DNA of 64,000 bases. It comes from Triatoma infestans. Lineage: Eukaryota > Arthropoda > Insecta > Hemiptera > Reduviidae. Of this stretch, positions 30,642 through 40,700 are shown piece after piece (the first letter of the stretch is position 1; each line of letters begins with the position of its first letter). The DNA lies in the NCBI GenBank assembly GCA_011037195.1, contig JAAEAF010002630.1, positions 1 to 64,000 on the forward strand, written 5' to 3'. The notes beneath the pieces were generated by a model. That model worked only from the letters and a program-made list of their open reading frames with translations. It made no database searches and had not been told where the DNA came from. The position numbers were made by a program, and so were the translations under genes.

Positions 30642-30919
30642 ATTATTTGGTACCAAATGTGACAAATGTTCACTAAGTTTTCGTAAAGACGATTTTGTAA
30701 TGCGAGCAAAGACGAAAATCTATCACATCGAGTGCTTTAGGTGTTCAGCTTGTGAAAGGCAGTTGATACCTGGCGATGAATTCGCGTTACGAGAAGATGG
30801 CCTGTTCTGCAAAGAAGATCACGAAGTTTTGGAAAAAGCGACCAATGGGGAGAACAATAATAATAATGCTAACATATCTAATAATAACAGTCTACTGCAT
30901 AATGAAGGTTCGAATTCAG
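30642..30919 (+). CDS. tup: Islet/tailup exon encoding LIM domain 2 and Asn-rich linker
   Basis: The exon has one base completing the Arg codon, 92 full codons and one trailing base. Residues 1-60 form LIM2: CDKC at residues 6-9, [15 protein letters not shown], the Islet signature [16 protein letters not shown], then KEDH. In Islet proteins LIM2 and LIM1 bind LDB/Chip cofactors and also mask the homeodomain. Residues 68-92 are a low-complexity linker with two asparagine runs (NNNNN and NNN), encoded mostly by AAT and AAC, as is common in insect transcription factors. The acceptor is TTTACAG at 30641 and the donor is TTCAG/GTAAGA at 30919. The trailing G joins AT of the homeodomain exon to make Asp. 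The upstream intron is 5.7 kb and the downstream one 20.3 kb, both packed with transposons. No frameshift or stop is seen. Confidence 0.96.
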
Positions 30920-30954
30920 GTAAGATGATTTGAATTATTTGAATATCTATTGGG

Positions 30955-32340
30955 GTAAGGGGGGGGGGGTCTTTTGTAAAACATTCACACACAACTTTCT
31001 CTCACTGCAATTATACAAAAATTGTAATTGACAAATTTTATGTTAGTATAACCAAATTTTTACAAAATTCGTCGATGTTTTTTTGGAAAAAAAAAATACT
31101 GCATATTCGGTTTACACGAATTTTCTTGAAACTCAGAATTTTGGGGGGAGGGCAATCTATTTATTTCTAATTAATTTTTGTTCAGATGGTATGGGATAGC
31201 CTAATTGCCCTAACCGAGGAACAAGCTGACACTCGCCTGGGTGCCGGGACATGCGGGGTTTTCTGGGCAATGAGAGGGCGGATGCCCTAGCGAGGGAGGG
31301 TTCGAAGGATACCTTTATAGGCCCCCGAACCCTTCTACGGGTTGTCCCAGGAGCCTAATTCAAATTTCTATCAAGGATTGGATAGAAGTACAGCGTCTGT
31401 ATTGGTGGGAGAGAACACCAAAACAAAGGCAGATATTTGCCAAAATTTACCAAGGGACCTATTGAGTAGCCTGAAGGGATATAAGGTCTACTAACAGGGC
31501 ATTGTTGGCTGAATAGGCACATGCACCACTTATTACTTGCAAATAACGCGTTATGTCGATTCTACAAGACTGAGGAGGAAACCCTGGCACAAATCCTTTG
31601 TGAGTATGGCCGGCCTGGCGTGGACAAGGTTTCTTCAACTGGGGGACAAGTAATCCCGAAGAAACCATGTGCTTCATGATAGTGCTGGTCTCAGCTTTGC
31701 TAGACCTGATTAAGGAGGGCGAAGCTTAGGGATGTGCTATAATTTTAGGGGATCCACAATAGACCTCTTATTGTAGGTCGCAGTGGAATGAGGCTCCGCC
31801 CTCTCCGCTCGAATCTAATCTAATGATAGCATTTTAGAGGGAAAACATAACCCTGGATCTCTCCCACCAAAAAATCCCTTTTAAATTGACTTTACCCAGA
31901 GAAATGTTTCAAATAAAAGTTGTAGCTCTTTATATGTGTAGTGTCACATACTTAGTTTAAAGAAAAATCATTGGAGCCATTTTTGAGAAAAATCACACAC
32001 ACACACAAAATACTGAAAAAACTAATCAGTAAATTGGGGCACTTCTGGGTTGTCACGATTTTTTATGAAAAGCTAATTTTTATGTCTACCTGGTGGGTGG
32101 CGCACTTTAAACGAAATATAAAGTTTCGTTTTGAGATCTGCTGTGCTAGACACACACACACGCATACAGACACAGAAACAGACACACCCAGACAGACAGA
32201 CCAAATCGCTGAAAATCACTTCTTTTTTTTGGAATCAAGGGACCTTTGAAACGGATATATTTGCTGAAAAAACTTGATTTCAAAACTTTGCCACAATTGC
32301 AACTGCATCCACTGACAGCAGCAGTAAGAGAAAGTAAAAG
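30955..32340 (+). mobile_element. Rep-C element, + strand, interrupted by NLTR-1a
   Basis: Starts near TTTTGTAAAACATTCACACACAACTTTC at 30973. The first module runs to ATGGTATGGGATAG at 31200. It resumes at 31822 with GATAGCATTTTAGAGGG and continues with the GGCACTTCTGGGTTG box, an ACAC tract (32150-32180), and AACTTGATTTCAAAAC. It ends GCAGTAAGAGAAAGTAAAAG at about 32339. A possible GATAG duplication flanks the insertion. Confidence 0.8.
31200..31821 (+). pseudogene. NLTR-1a RNase H to 3' tail, the best-preserved copy
   Basis: Codons from 31218 read LTLAWVPGHAGFSGNERADA (RNase H motif intact), then AREGSKDTFIGPRT. After frame changes come LLTGHCWLNRHMHHLLL, then ANNALCRFYKTEEET (zinc knuckle with the second Cys changed to Tyr) and ILCEYGRPG. 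The 3' untranslated region has GGATCCACAATAGACC and ends (TCTAA)n at 31808-31820. RNase H plus a C-terminal CCHC-type knuckle places it near the I/LOA group. It contains stops, so it is a pseudogene. Confidence 0.85.
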
Positions 32341-32585
32341 AAATGTGGTGTGAAACACTCACACAACTTTCTCTTACTATAGTTTACAAAATTGGTAATT
32401 TTGATTAAATTGTAATCTATTTAAAATGCCCTGAAATTAAATACTATTCTAAAATAATATGATAACTTTGCCATCACGAAGATCGTTCGCGTTTGGGGTA
32501 AAATTAGGTAGAGTTTTGGTACGAGGGGGAAGTATGCATTTTGCATCTCAGCCTGCATAAAAACCCCGCGATGTTATACCATCTG
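32341..32585 (+). repeat. Rep-C 5' terminus and short intron
   Basis: TGTGGTGTGAAACACTCACACAACTTTCTC at 32343, abutting the 3' end of the previous Rep-C with no spacer. From 32410 the sequence is unclassified. Confidence 0.65.
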
Positions 32586-32795
32586 ATTGTTGTAGTTGGT
32601 TCCGCAGAGCTGGGAAAGCATCAGAGATATTTTCCCGTGGTAGCCTGCTTCCTTTTTGTGGTCATCGGACCGGTTTCCGGGCATTCACCCATCATCAGGA
32701 TGCTTTTTTTTGTCACATACAGTGTGATAACATAGATTTGCAAAGCGCAAAATTTACTTGATACACTCTGCTGTTATCCGTTGATACACTCTAGA
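32586..32795 (+). mobile_element. FB-A left arm
   Basis: TTGTTGTAGTTGGTTCCGCAGAGC through CATCATCAGGATGC and CAGTGTGATAACATAGATTTGC to the tip TTGATACACTCTGC. The right arm is absent; NLTR-1a follows directly. Confidence 0.82.
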
Positions 32796-33931
32796 TTAGA
32801 TTAGATTTCCAGAAGGGAAAGGCGAGCCTCATTCCACTGCAAACCTCCATTAAGGTGTCTATTGTGGATCCCCCCTAAAACCATAGAGTATCTCTCCAGC
32901 TTCACCCACTTAAAAATCAGGTCTAGCAAATGTAGTGGAATCGTGTATTGGATGATCTGATCCCATCGTGATACTACAAGATGTAGTGGAATCGTTTAAT
33001 GTGATTCCTTAGGTATGTAGTAGATGTCTTGAAGAGGGCGGAAGTTAGTTTAGAAATTTTTGGAAGTTAGTGCTCGAATTATTAACACGGAAATTATAAA
33101 AATAGACTGTATTTGAACAATAATTTAAACGTAAAAAATGGTAACTATTAACAAGAAATACTTAGAAATAAATAGAAGATAAATAACTAATAATTTAGAA
33201 TGATTAAGATAAATGAACTAAGATGCACAACTAAAGGTAATAAGTATAAATAAAAACTGTATAGGGACGCGTAAACTGCTGCTCGTATATGAAGACGTAC
33301 TCAAGTATAATCGTATAATTATCCCCTCTTCCAATGGGGCGAGTTTATACGAGTATATTAGTGTTGGCCACACTCACACCAAGACATCTGTCCTAGTGTA
33401 CGACCTTGGTTAGTTTGGTGACCACCGATTTATGTCAGTGGCCCGCCTTAGCGGTGCTTGCTTTGATGTAAGGGTATTTACCCTTGGTTTGTTTGTTTGG
33501 CCGCGGCCTTGTCTTTTGAAGTCAGGCAGCTGGCTAGGCCTCTAGTTGTAAATTATTCTTTCTTTGTTATCTGTTGTGAAGGTTTGACATTGCTATGACT
33601 TCGCCATGTCATTACATCATCCCAAAGTCATTACACAAAACTGAAAGTAGCTCCGTCATGAAAAGCTCGTGGCTTCGGGGATTGCTCATCCCCCAGTTTG
33701 AAGAAACCTTGTCTCCTCATTAGATCGGCACACTCATAAAGATTGTGTACCGGGATTTCCTCCTCGGTCCGGCAGAATCGGCATACCGCATTATCTGCAA
33801 GTTGTAGTTGGTGCATGTACCTATTCACTCTACAATTCCCTGTTAATAGGCCCACTATTAGGCTTATATCCCTTCGGCTATGGCTCAGTAGGTCCCTGGT
33901 GAATGTCTTTTAATAAAGAATTTAGCCTGCA
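32796..33931 (-). pseudogene. NLTR-1a, minus strand, split by an LTR
   Basis: The + strand starts with (TAGAT)-type tail complement at 32801-32814, then the 3' untranslated region. After the LTR insertion come minus-strand codons (33855-33640) LLTGNCRVNRYMHQ, NAVCRFCRTEEEIPVHNLYEC and ADLMRRQGFFKLG. The C-x2-C-x(n)-H-x4-C knuckle is complete. Upstream codons extend to 33931, where an FB-A arm begins. 61119-61676 has the same order, including the same FB-A junction. Confidence 0.85.
32931..33634 (-). mobile_element. LTR retrotransposon LTR, minus strand, CAAA duplication
   Basis: A 704-bp insertion with TG...CA ends (TGTAATGAC and CACTACA on its own strand), flanked by CAAA (32927-32930 and 33635-33638). 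It aligns with 51700-52330 apart from an extra 19 bp at its 5' end and 51 bp at its 3' end. Each extra piece repeats the terminal motif. The 51-bp piece includes GTATCACGATGGGATCA, which looks like a primer-binding-site region. It is therefore an imperfect solo LTR. Ty3/Gypsy or BEL; no coding sequence. Confidence 0.85.
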
Positions 33932-34735
33932 TCAGAGATATTTTCCCGTGATAGCCTGCTTCCTTTTTTTGGTCATCGAACCTGTTTCCGGACATTCGCC
34001 CATCATCAGGATGCTTTTTTTGTCAAACAGTGTGATAACATAGATTGCCACAGAGCAAATTTAGTTGATACACTATCAATTCGGTAAAAAGAGGTTTCCT
34101 GAATAGGCGGGAGATGGAAGAGAAAACAAAAATAGCCATGTAGAAGTCAACTTTCCTCCAAACTTTCCTCGGAATCATGGACCATGACTAAAAAGCACAA
34201 AACAATGATTCAGGCGTCGGAAATGAGATTCCTCAGGAATGTTGAAGGCAAAACTAAAAGAGACCGAGTCCGTAACACTACCACTCCAGCAATCGAGACT
34301 ATAGAACAGAATAGGCTGCGCTAGCTAGGGCATCTTCTTCGTATAGATTCCAACCGGATTGCCCTTGCTACATATAAAACTAAAGTGGATGGCAAGCGAG
34401 GGAGAGGTGGCCTAGATTAAAGTAGGAGGACGAGGTGAAGGATGCTTTCCAAAAAAAGAGAGTTAGAATGGAGAAAAAGGTATGAGCTGGTCCAAAACTG
34501 GCAAAGCTGAAGGAGGCTATGTAGACTTCCTCCTCACACTGCTTAGGCGGTAGAAGAGGAGGGATTATAGATGATGAGGATGATACTATCAACTAAATTT
34601 GCTCTGTGCAAATCATATATTATCATACTGTTTGACAAAAAGCATCCTAATGATGGGCGAACGAACGCCCGAAACCGGTCCGGATGACTACAAAAAGAAG
34701 CAGGCTATCACGGAAAAATATCTTTGATTACGGTA
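33932..34735. mobile_element. FB-A foldback with NLTR-2 at its hairpin tip
   Basis: Left arm 33932-34079 (CATCAGAGATATTTTCCCGTG to TTTAGTTGATACACTATCAA). Right arm 34585-34735 (ACTATCAACTAAATTTGCTC to ATCACGGAAAAATATCTTTG). Without the insertion the tip would be TTAGTTGATA-CAC-TATCAACTAA, a perfect palindrome. The left outer end is missing at the NLTR-1a border. Confidence 0.88.
34080..34584 (+). mobile_element. NLTR-2 cargo inside FB-A
   Basis: A 505-bp insertion bounded by ACTATCAA (34072-34079 and 34585-34592). Codons (with frame breaks) read SWTMTKKHK, MIQASEMRFLRNVEGKTKRD, RVRNTTTPAIETIEQNRLR and LGHLLRIDSNRIALATYKTK, the C-terminus of an RTE-group polyprotein. The 3' end is GATGATGAGGATGAT. 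The same cargo, with the same left junction, is at 54571. Confidence 0.86.
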
Positions 34736-34880
34736 TTTTTTTTTCTTTCGCTCCTTCTCATCAGAATATGGCTCATTTTCTCTAAAGAGGGCACAAGAAG
34801 GGAAATTATAAAGCACTGTAATTAAGATGCGAGGAGCTTTTCGCCACAGAACCAAAGGATTGTACCCCCCCCCCCCCCAA
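34736..34880 (-). repeat. Repeat F, second copy
   Basis: CTCATCAGAATATGGCTCATTT, AGAGGGCACAAGAAGGG, AAGCACTGTAATTAAGATGCG and CACAGAACCAAAGGATTG are the reverse complement of 6425-6592. It ends in a C-run at 34866-34878. Confidence 0.62.
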
Positions 34881-35345
34881 TTGAAATGCTTGCAGAAACT
34901 GTAATGTAGGGTAAAAGTGATTAGAAAATAAAGGTTTATATTTTTCTGATGAACAAGATTCAACAGTTTTTGTATGCAATAAATATATATATATAAGTTA
35001 AGCCGTATATAGTGAAGGTAGTATGTACGCGATACAACAGATATATACACGGCCATGGAATCATCGATCCAACACACCTATATAGGGTGGTAAACATGAT
35101 CCAAGCCACTACTAGAAACGTCAGTATCCATGTTTAAAGCATCCCAAAGGGTTGCATTCAACTTTTCAAATAACTTACAGAAACTTTTTTTATGATTTTT
35201 ACACTAATGAACTTACAACTTATTCTTACGAGAGTTTTTCCACAAAGAAAAAAGTAACAAATTTTCCTTAAACTTAATCATTTTTGTTTATCTTTAATTT
35301 TAAATCAATTGGATGAATCTAAACTTAAACAAAAAAAAAATGACT
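34881..35345. other. Unclassified intron
   Basis: A TA run at 34983-34993; otherwise AT-rich without a recognised element. Confidence 0.3.
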
Positions 35346-35566
35346 TTTTTTTGTGTATAAAAACCGTACCCACCCTCCTCCCACAAAACCTACTTTAAAT
35401 AAACCTTCTCGATCAAAAAAATAAATCCTAATGAAAGTGATAAGATCTGGTATTTTATTCGTCGTAGCATGCATAATCATTTTGTTCCTGACCGATTTCG
35501 GATTTTCATCCATTGTCAGAGCAAATTCACCGAGTTCTTGTAGAGAGTTCATTTTTTTTTCCCACA
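35346..35566 (+). mobile_element. Repeat I with FB-B left arm
   Basis: CCTACTTTAAATAAACCTTC, then CTAATGAAAGTGATAAGATC, then the FB-B arm (GTATTTTATTCGTCGTAGCATGC, TTCCTGACCGATTTCGG, TTTTCATCCATTGTCAGAGC). Inverted copy at 28506-28735. Confidence 0.75.
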
Positions 35567-36840
35567 CTAGGATTTTCCCCAAATTGAGGTTTCCCTTGCC
35601 AAACTACTTCATTGTGCAGTCAATAGTGTAGTTTTTTGTCTAAAGCATCTTCTTCCGTCAATCCATATCCTGCCATATCTTCTTCGACAGCTTTTTTCCA
35701 TGCAAGTCTTGGTCGCCCTCTCTTTCTTCTTCTTTCCGGTTCCCACTCTAAAAAATTTTCTTCCTGCAATCTTTCATCCTGCATGTTAATAGTGGGTTTA
35801 CTAACAGGGCATTGCAGGCTGAAAATAGGTACATGCACCATTTATTACTTGCTAGACAACGCATTATGCCGTTTCTGTAGGACCGAGGAGGAAACTGGTA
35901 CACATACTTTGTGAGTGTGCTGGCCTGGCGAAAACAAGGTTGCGTGGAAGTGGAGGACAAGCAATTCCGAAGCCACGAGCTTCATGACGGAGCCACTTTC
36001 AGCTTTGCTAGGAAAAGAGCAAAGCTGAAGGATGTGTTATAAACCCACGGTATCCACAATACACCTCTCAATGAAGGTCGCAGTGGAATGAGGCGTGGCC
36101 CTCCTCAATCTAATCTAATCTAATACTGCATTCTCCTTACATGTCCGTACCATCGTAATCTTCTTACAGCAATGCATTCCAACATAATCTTCTTGGTGTC
36201 CATTATTTCCCTCATATCTTCGTTTCTGACTCTCTCCCGTCTAGACTTTCACGCCGCCTGACGCCAGATATCCATTTCGGTGGACAGTAGCTTCCTTTTT
36301 TTCTTGTGAGCCAAGAGTCCATGTTTCGCTCCCATAAAGCATTATATTCTGTACTGGTACTATATATAAGCTTCTTCGTTCCCTTTAATATATTATTACT
36401 CCATAAAAACGGAGTTCAGCATGCTGATAACTTTCCATCCTTCCATTACCGCTTTAATTAATTTCTTATTTTTGAAGAACCATTCGATTGCAGAATTGAA
36501 GCCAGATATTTAAAGTGGCCCACCGTTGTTTTTATTTCAACCCCGTTGAGGGTATGGGAGTTTCCATCCGTAGACATATGCTCACTCTTTTTTTGAGGTT
36601 TACCTTAAGCCCCCATTTCCCGAGTTCTTCAATTAATTTGGTGCACATAAATGCTGAGTTTTCTGTATCTTGGGCGATGGGTATGGAGAAATATTCCTTC
36701 ATCTATTTTTAAACCCATCTTGCCGCGTTTCCATGACCCCAGTGTCGAAGGCTTACGTATACAAGAAAATCTTAAAAAGAGTGGGAGGACATACTGCACC
36801 CTTGAAGGAGCCCCTTGGAAGTTGGGAATTTCCTTGATAA
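35567..36840 (-). pseudogene. NLTR-2-type reverse transcriptase, minus strand, interrupted
   Basis: In minus order: GLLQGCSMSSHSF near 36780 (the LxQGxxLSPxLF motif of the RT palm, partly degraded); IAQDTENSAF and KLIEELGKWGLKVNLKKSEHM near 36690-36590 (just after the FADD box); VGHFKYLASIL; then a region reaching RTCKEN at 36140. NLTR-1a fills 35785-36122. The end is QDERLQEENFLEWE, RRRKRGRPRLAWKKA and EEDALDK, stopping at 35622. CTGCAT lies on both sides of the inserted copy. This is the longest RT relic in the window. Endonuclease not seen. Confidence 0.82.
35785..36122 (+). mobile_element. NLTR-1a 3' end inside NLTR-2
   Basis: LLTGHCRLK, then NALCRFCRTEEETGTHTL codons (35800-35910). The 3' untranslated region follows (CACAATACACCTCTC, GTCGCAGTGGAATGAGG) with (TCTAA)n at 36106-36121. 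CTGCAT at about 35778 and 36124 is a likely target duplication. Confidence 0.84.
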
Positions 36841-36841
36841 T

Positions 36842-37042
36842 ACAACACTTATATATACAACCAACAAGCCAACAACCGTGAGTGTAACAAACATTACGTT
36901 GAAGTGAACTCCTCTGCACGAACTTGGTGAATTTGCTCTGACTATGGATGAAAATCCCAAAACTGGTCAACAACAAAATGAATATGCATGCTATGGACGG
37001 ATAAAATAGCAGATGTTATCAAGCATTGCGGACCCATTCACA
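36842..37042 (-). mobile_element. FB-B right arm
   Basis: ATATATACAACCAACAAGCC, GTGAGTGTAACAAACATTACG, AATTTGCTCTGACTATGGATG, GACGGATAAAATAGCAGATG, AAGCATTGCGGACCC. The downstream 37140-37175 piece TTTTGTCCATCCTAGCATGCATA is a scrap of the opposite arm. Confidence 0.82.
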
Positions 37043-37227
37043 TATTCATCAAAAATGATAGGACTTTACGTATACATAACTGGTGTATTGAAATTTAATA
37101 AAAATCGAAATGTGAATTTATACATAAGTTAACTGATATTTTGTCCATCCTAGCATGCATATTTCTTTAACAGAGCATACTTAAAATTTAATCATAAAGT
37201 ATCTTTTAAAATCATGGTATTTATTAG

Positions 37228-37492
37228 ATTCCGCAGAGCTAGGAAAGCATCAGTGATATTTTATCGTGATAGCCGGGGTTCTTTTTTTGTGGTCATCGAC
37301 CGGTTTTCCGGGCGTTCTCGCCCACTCATCAGGATGCGTTTTTGTCAAACAATATGATAACACTGGATTTGATGCAAATCTATGTTATCACATTGTTTTT
37401 GACAAAAATGCATCCTGATGATGGGCGAACGCCCTGAAACCGGTCATGATCCGCAGAAAAGAAGCAGGCTATTATCGAAAATATCTCCTATG
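37228..37492. mobile_element. FB-A foldback element, both arms
   Basis: ATTCCGCAGAGCTAGGAAAGCATCAG to TAGACTTG-like tip GATTTGATGCAAATC, then GTTATCACATTG, CATCCTGATGATGGGCGAACG, AGGCTATTATCGAAAATATC. The GGGCGTTCTCGCCCACTCATC box has small insertions. Confidence 0.86.
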
Positions 37493-37636
37493 CTATTTTT
37501 TATTATACACAATTTTCTAATGTCTAATCATAATTTATAATAATTCCTTTTTTGTCATTAAACACACATACACACACACATAGTAATATAATCTTATAAC
37601 CTTCCGCACATACATACATCAACAAACTAACAAGTG

Positions 37637-37860
37637 TCGAGCTAGTAGTTAGCATACTGGGCTCCCACGCGAAGGACTAGGGTTCGAGTCCATCTATGGT
37701 GCCCTTAGATTTTTTTTTCTTCCTAGGAACCTCTACAGCTCACTGTCCGGTGATGGGACAGTATTGTCTGTAACGAGAGAATACTGTCCAGTTTACTGAG
37801 AAAGCTCCGGTCGCTAATGACCATAAATTTTTGACGTGCCTTAAATTTAAAAAAAATAAA
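37637..37860 (+). repeat. SINE-D, + strand
   Basis: A-box-like AGCTAGTAGTTAGCATACTGG and B-box GGGTTCGAGTCCATC. Body TTCCTAGGAACCTCTACAGC and GTCCGGTGATGGGACAG. Ends TTTTGACGTGCCTTAAATTT with an A-rich tail. GTCGA occurs at both borders, a possible short target duplication. Confidence 0.86.
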
Positions 37861-37915
37861 AGAAATGGTCGAATGTAACAGAAACATTGCATTAAAGTTG
37901 AACTCTCTACACGAA

Positions 37916-38123
37916 TCAGAGACATTTTCCATGATAGGCTGATTCTTTTCTGTGGTCATCGACCTCGGGCGTTTGCCCATTTTCAGGATGCGTTTGATAA
38001 CACAGACTTGCACAGAGCAAATTCAGTTTATACACACTCGTAAACCGGTCGATGACCACAAAAAGAAGCAGGCTATCACGAAAAATGTCTCTGATATTTT
38101 CCAGCTCTGCGGTACCAACCACC
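37916..38123. mobile_element. FB-A foldback, tip-deleted
   Basis: ATCAGAGACATTTTCCATGATAGGC to GCAAATTCAGTTTATACACACTCG, then directly TAAACCGGTCGATGACCAC to CCAGCTCTGCGGTACCAACCACC. The inner right arm is missing. Confidence 0.84.
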
Positions 38124-38165
38124 ATAACAAAATATCAGATGTTATCAAACATTGCCGACCGATCT

Positions 38166-38744
38166 ACATATTCATACATGTGAGGATTTCAAAAACGTAT
38201 AATTCCGGTGAAAAATTAGAGAATGAAAAATTGGATACAATTACAATTACTTCCTCTTATTAGGGACTAAAACTAAATCAAACTATTCATATAGGAACAC
38301 TTCCGGGCGAACGGATTTTTCACCAAAAATTTTGCATTGTGTCCCATTGTGGGCACCTAAAGATAAACCACCAAATTTGAAAAATAAACTATTACTAAAT
38401 TTACCAATTAATAGCTTTAATGGAGTTTACTTGTAATTTTATTATTTTTTTTTTTATAAAAAACACAACAACAACTGATAGTTTGACCTCCAAAACAATA
38501 AATTTTTTTTTTTAAATAATCTAATCTAAAAACATTTTTCGAGGAAAAATATACGTAAAAATTTATTTATTTATTTAGATAAATTCATTAAAAATGACCC
38601 ACCAACGAAGAGAGAGTGAGGAGAGTTGAGATAGAGGAAAAATAGAATGACTGTCATGACAAGTTAAGGTCGTTTAAATGACCCCCCCCCCCCCCCCACA
38701 AGGAAACAAAGAAATCTTCTAATGTCATAAGAAATTGTTTCCAA
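38166..38744. other. Worn Rep-C end and AT-rich intron
   Basis: 38180-38320 has ATAATTCCGGTGAAAAATTAG, CTTCCTCTTATTAGGGACTA and CACTTCCGGGCGAACGG, a diverged Rep-C 3' end. The rest is AT-rich with a C-run at 38682-38697. Confidence 0.45.
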
Positions 38745-39945
38745 AATAATAAAACACCCCCTAATATTTAAATATCACCCAGGCTATATACTAGGAATAG
38801 GCTAAAAATTGCATTAATATAGCCTTAAATATGGTGCGAGTTATTGCAGTCAAAATTGACAAACTTATTAAAAATTCTGTAAAAACTACGAGTTGTTATT
38901 AATTTTGCCCTAATATTTAAATATGAACCAGACTTTATACTAGGAATGGGCTAAAGTTGCATTAAAATAGCCTAAGTATGGACAGAGTTATTGCAGGCTA
39001 GAACTTGACAAAGTTACTAAAATTCCTTAAAAACTACGAGTTGTCATTAATTTTGCCCTAATATTTAAATATGAACCAGACTTTATACTAGGAATAGGCT
39101 AAAGCTGCATTAAAATAGCCTTAATTATGATCAGAGTTATTGCAGGCTAGAACTTGACAAAGTTACTAAAATTCCTTAAAAACTACGAGTTGTCATTAAT
39201 TTTGCCCTAATATTTAAATATGACCAAGCTACATACTAGAAAGAGGCTAAAGTTGCATTAAAATAGCCTTAACTATGATCAGAGTTATTGCAGGCTAGAA
39301 CTTGACAAAGTTACTAAAATTCCTTAAAAACTACGAGTTGTCATTAATTTTGCCCTAATATTTAAATATGATCCAGACTATATACTAGGAATAGGCTAAA
39401 GTTGCATTGAAATAGCCTAAGTATGGGCAGAGTTATTGCAGGCTAAAACTAACATACTTATTAAAAATTCTGTAAAAACTACGAGTTGTTATTGATTTTG
39501 CCCTAATATTTAAATATGAACCTGGAATAGGCCTGTATAGCTATATACTAGGAATAGGCTAGAGTTGCATTAAAATAGCCTAAGTATGGGCAGAGTTATT
39601 GCAGGCTAAAACTAACATACTTATTAAAAATTCTGTAAAAACTACGAGTTGTCATTAATTTTGCCCTAATATTTAAATATGATCCAGACAATATACTAGG
39701 AATAGGCTAAAGTTGCATTGAAATAGCCTAAGTATGGGCAGAGTTATTGCAGGCTAAAACTAACATACTTATTAAAAATTCTGTAAAAACTACGAGTTGT
39801 CATTAATTTTGCCCTAATATTTAAATTAGACCAAGCTATATACTAGGAATAGGCTAAAGTTACATTAAAATTGGCCTCAAGTATGATACAGAGTTATTGC
39901 AGTCAGAATTGACAAACTTACTAAAAATTCAGTAAAAAAAACTTT
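38745..39945 (-). repeat. Sat147 satellite array 4, inverted
   Basis: Eight monomers, reversed relative to the other arrays (AGTTATTGCAGGCTAGAACTTGAC, AAAACTACGAGTTGTCATT, TTTTGCCCTAATATTTAAATATG, CTAGGAATAGGCTAAAG). Spacing is about 146-150 bp except one monomer lengthened near 39520 by a duplicated GGAATAGGC. Neighbouring monomers share variants (pairs AACTTGACAAAG and AACTAACATAC). Confidence 0.94.
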
Positions 39946-40700
39946 GTTCGTTAAAAATTAATTCTTATTATGATATCCCTAAAGTTGCTCTAATCATCAC
40001 AACTGTTGTTCATTTTCTACGGATTACATGGCAACTTTGTGGATGCTAATCAAGGTAATGGACCATCCGGAAATTTGTTACTAGATTTTGTGTTAACAAG
40101 TATTTTAAGGGACATAGTAAACAATGCATGGCTTTAGAAGGTTTTAAGTTTTAAAGGGACTTTGCTGTGGACACTAGGGACAGGCGTATTATCACATACA
40201 CACAGAGATAGAGATAAGTTGATAGGACTGGACAGGGCAGCCCCACAGGCGGCACAATGGATACCCCTTCCAACCAAAACGGTCTGTTTATAACTGAAAT
40301 ATTAACCCCTATGCAAATCTCTAGTAATATTACAATGGACGCTTGGACTTTGTCCCTCTCGTAGCTAGCAATTAAGTAATTACATCCCTAATAGTGAAAA
40401 TAGATGTAGATTGATATCAATCATACGACGTTAGTTTCCCTGAATTTCTCTCAACGGCGATCGACAATTTTTTAGTAAAATACTGTAATTGCCACTTTGA
40501 CAAGAATTGGTATTTGTAGGACTTGAATTTAACTAAAGTTTATCGATTGAAGGAACGGCCAAAAAAACTGCAATTACCGAAACAAATAATCAAGAAGATA
40601 CACAATATGGTTCTTAGATGATGGACGATTAAAGGTGTATGAGATTAAGTAAGGCTGTGTAGGCATTCTCAGCAGAAAGGGGGGTACGGCACATTTTACA
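39946..40700. other. Unclassified intron
   Basis: No family recognised. It could hold the 3' untranslated region of NLTR-3 (minus) towards its right end, but no tail is visible. Confidence 0.3.

Larger units (their letters stand above)
37595..38165. mobile_element. FB-B right arm hosting SINE-D and FB-A
   Basis: FB-B pieces at 37595-37632 (ATCTTATAACCTTCCGCACATACATACATCAAC), 37866-37915 (GAATGTAACAGAAACATTGC) and 38124-38165 (AAATATCAGATGTTATCAAACATTGCCGACC) are separated by a SINE-D (37637-37860) and an FB-A (37916-38123). A CA microsatellite lies just left (37562-37580). Confidence 0.8.

Noticed and set aside
36629..36976. A 115-codon minus-strand open frame
   Set aside because: It spans the border between an RT remnant and an FB-B arm, so it is not one gene.
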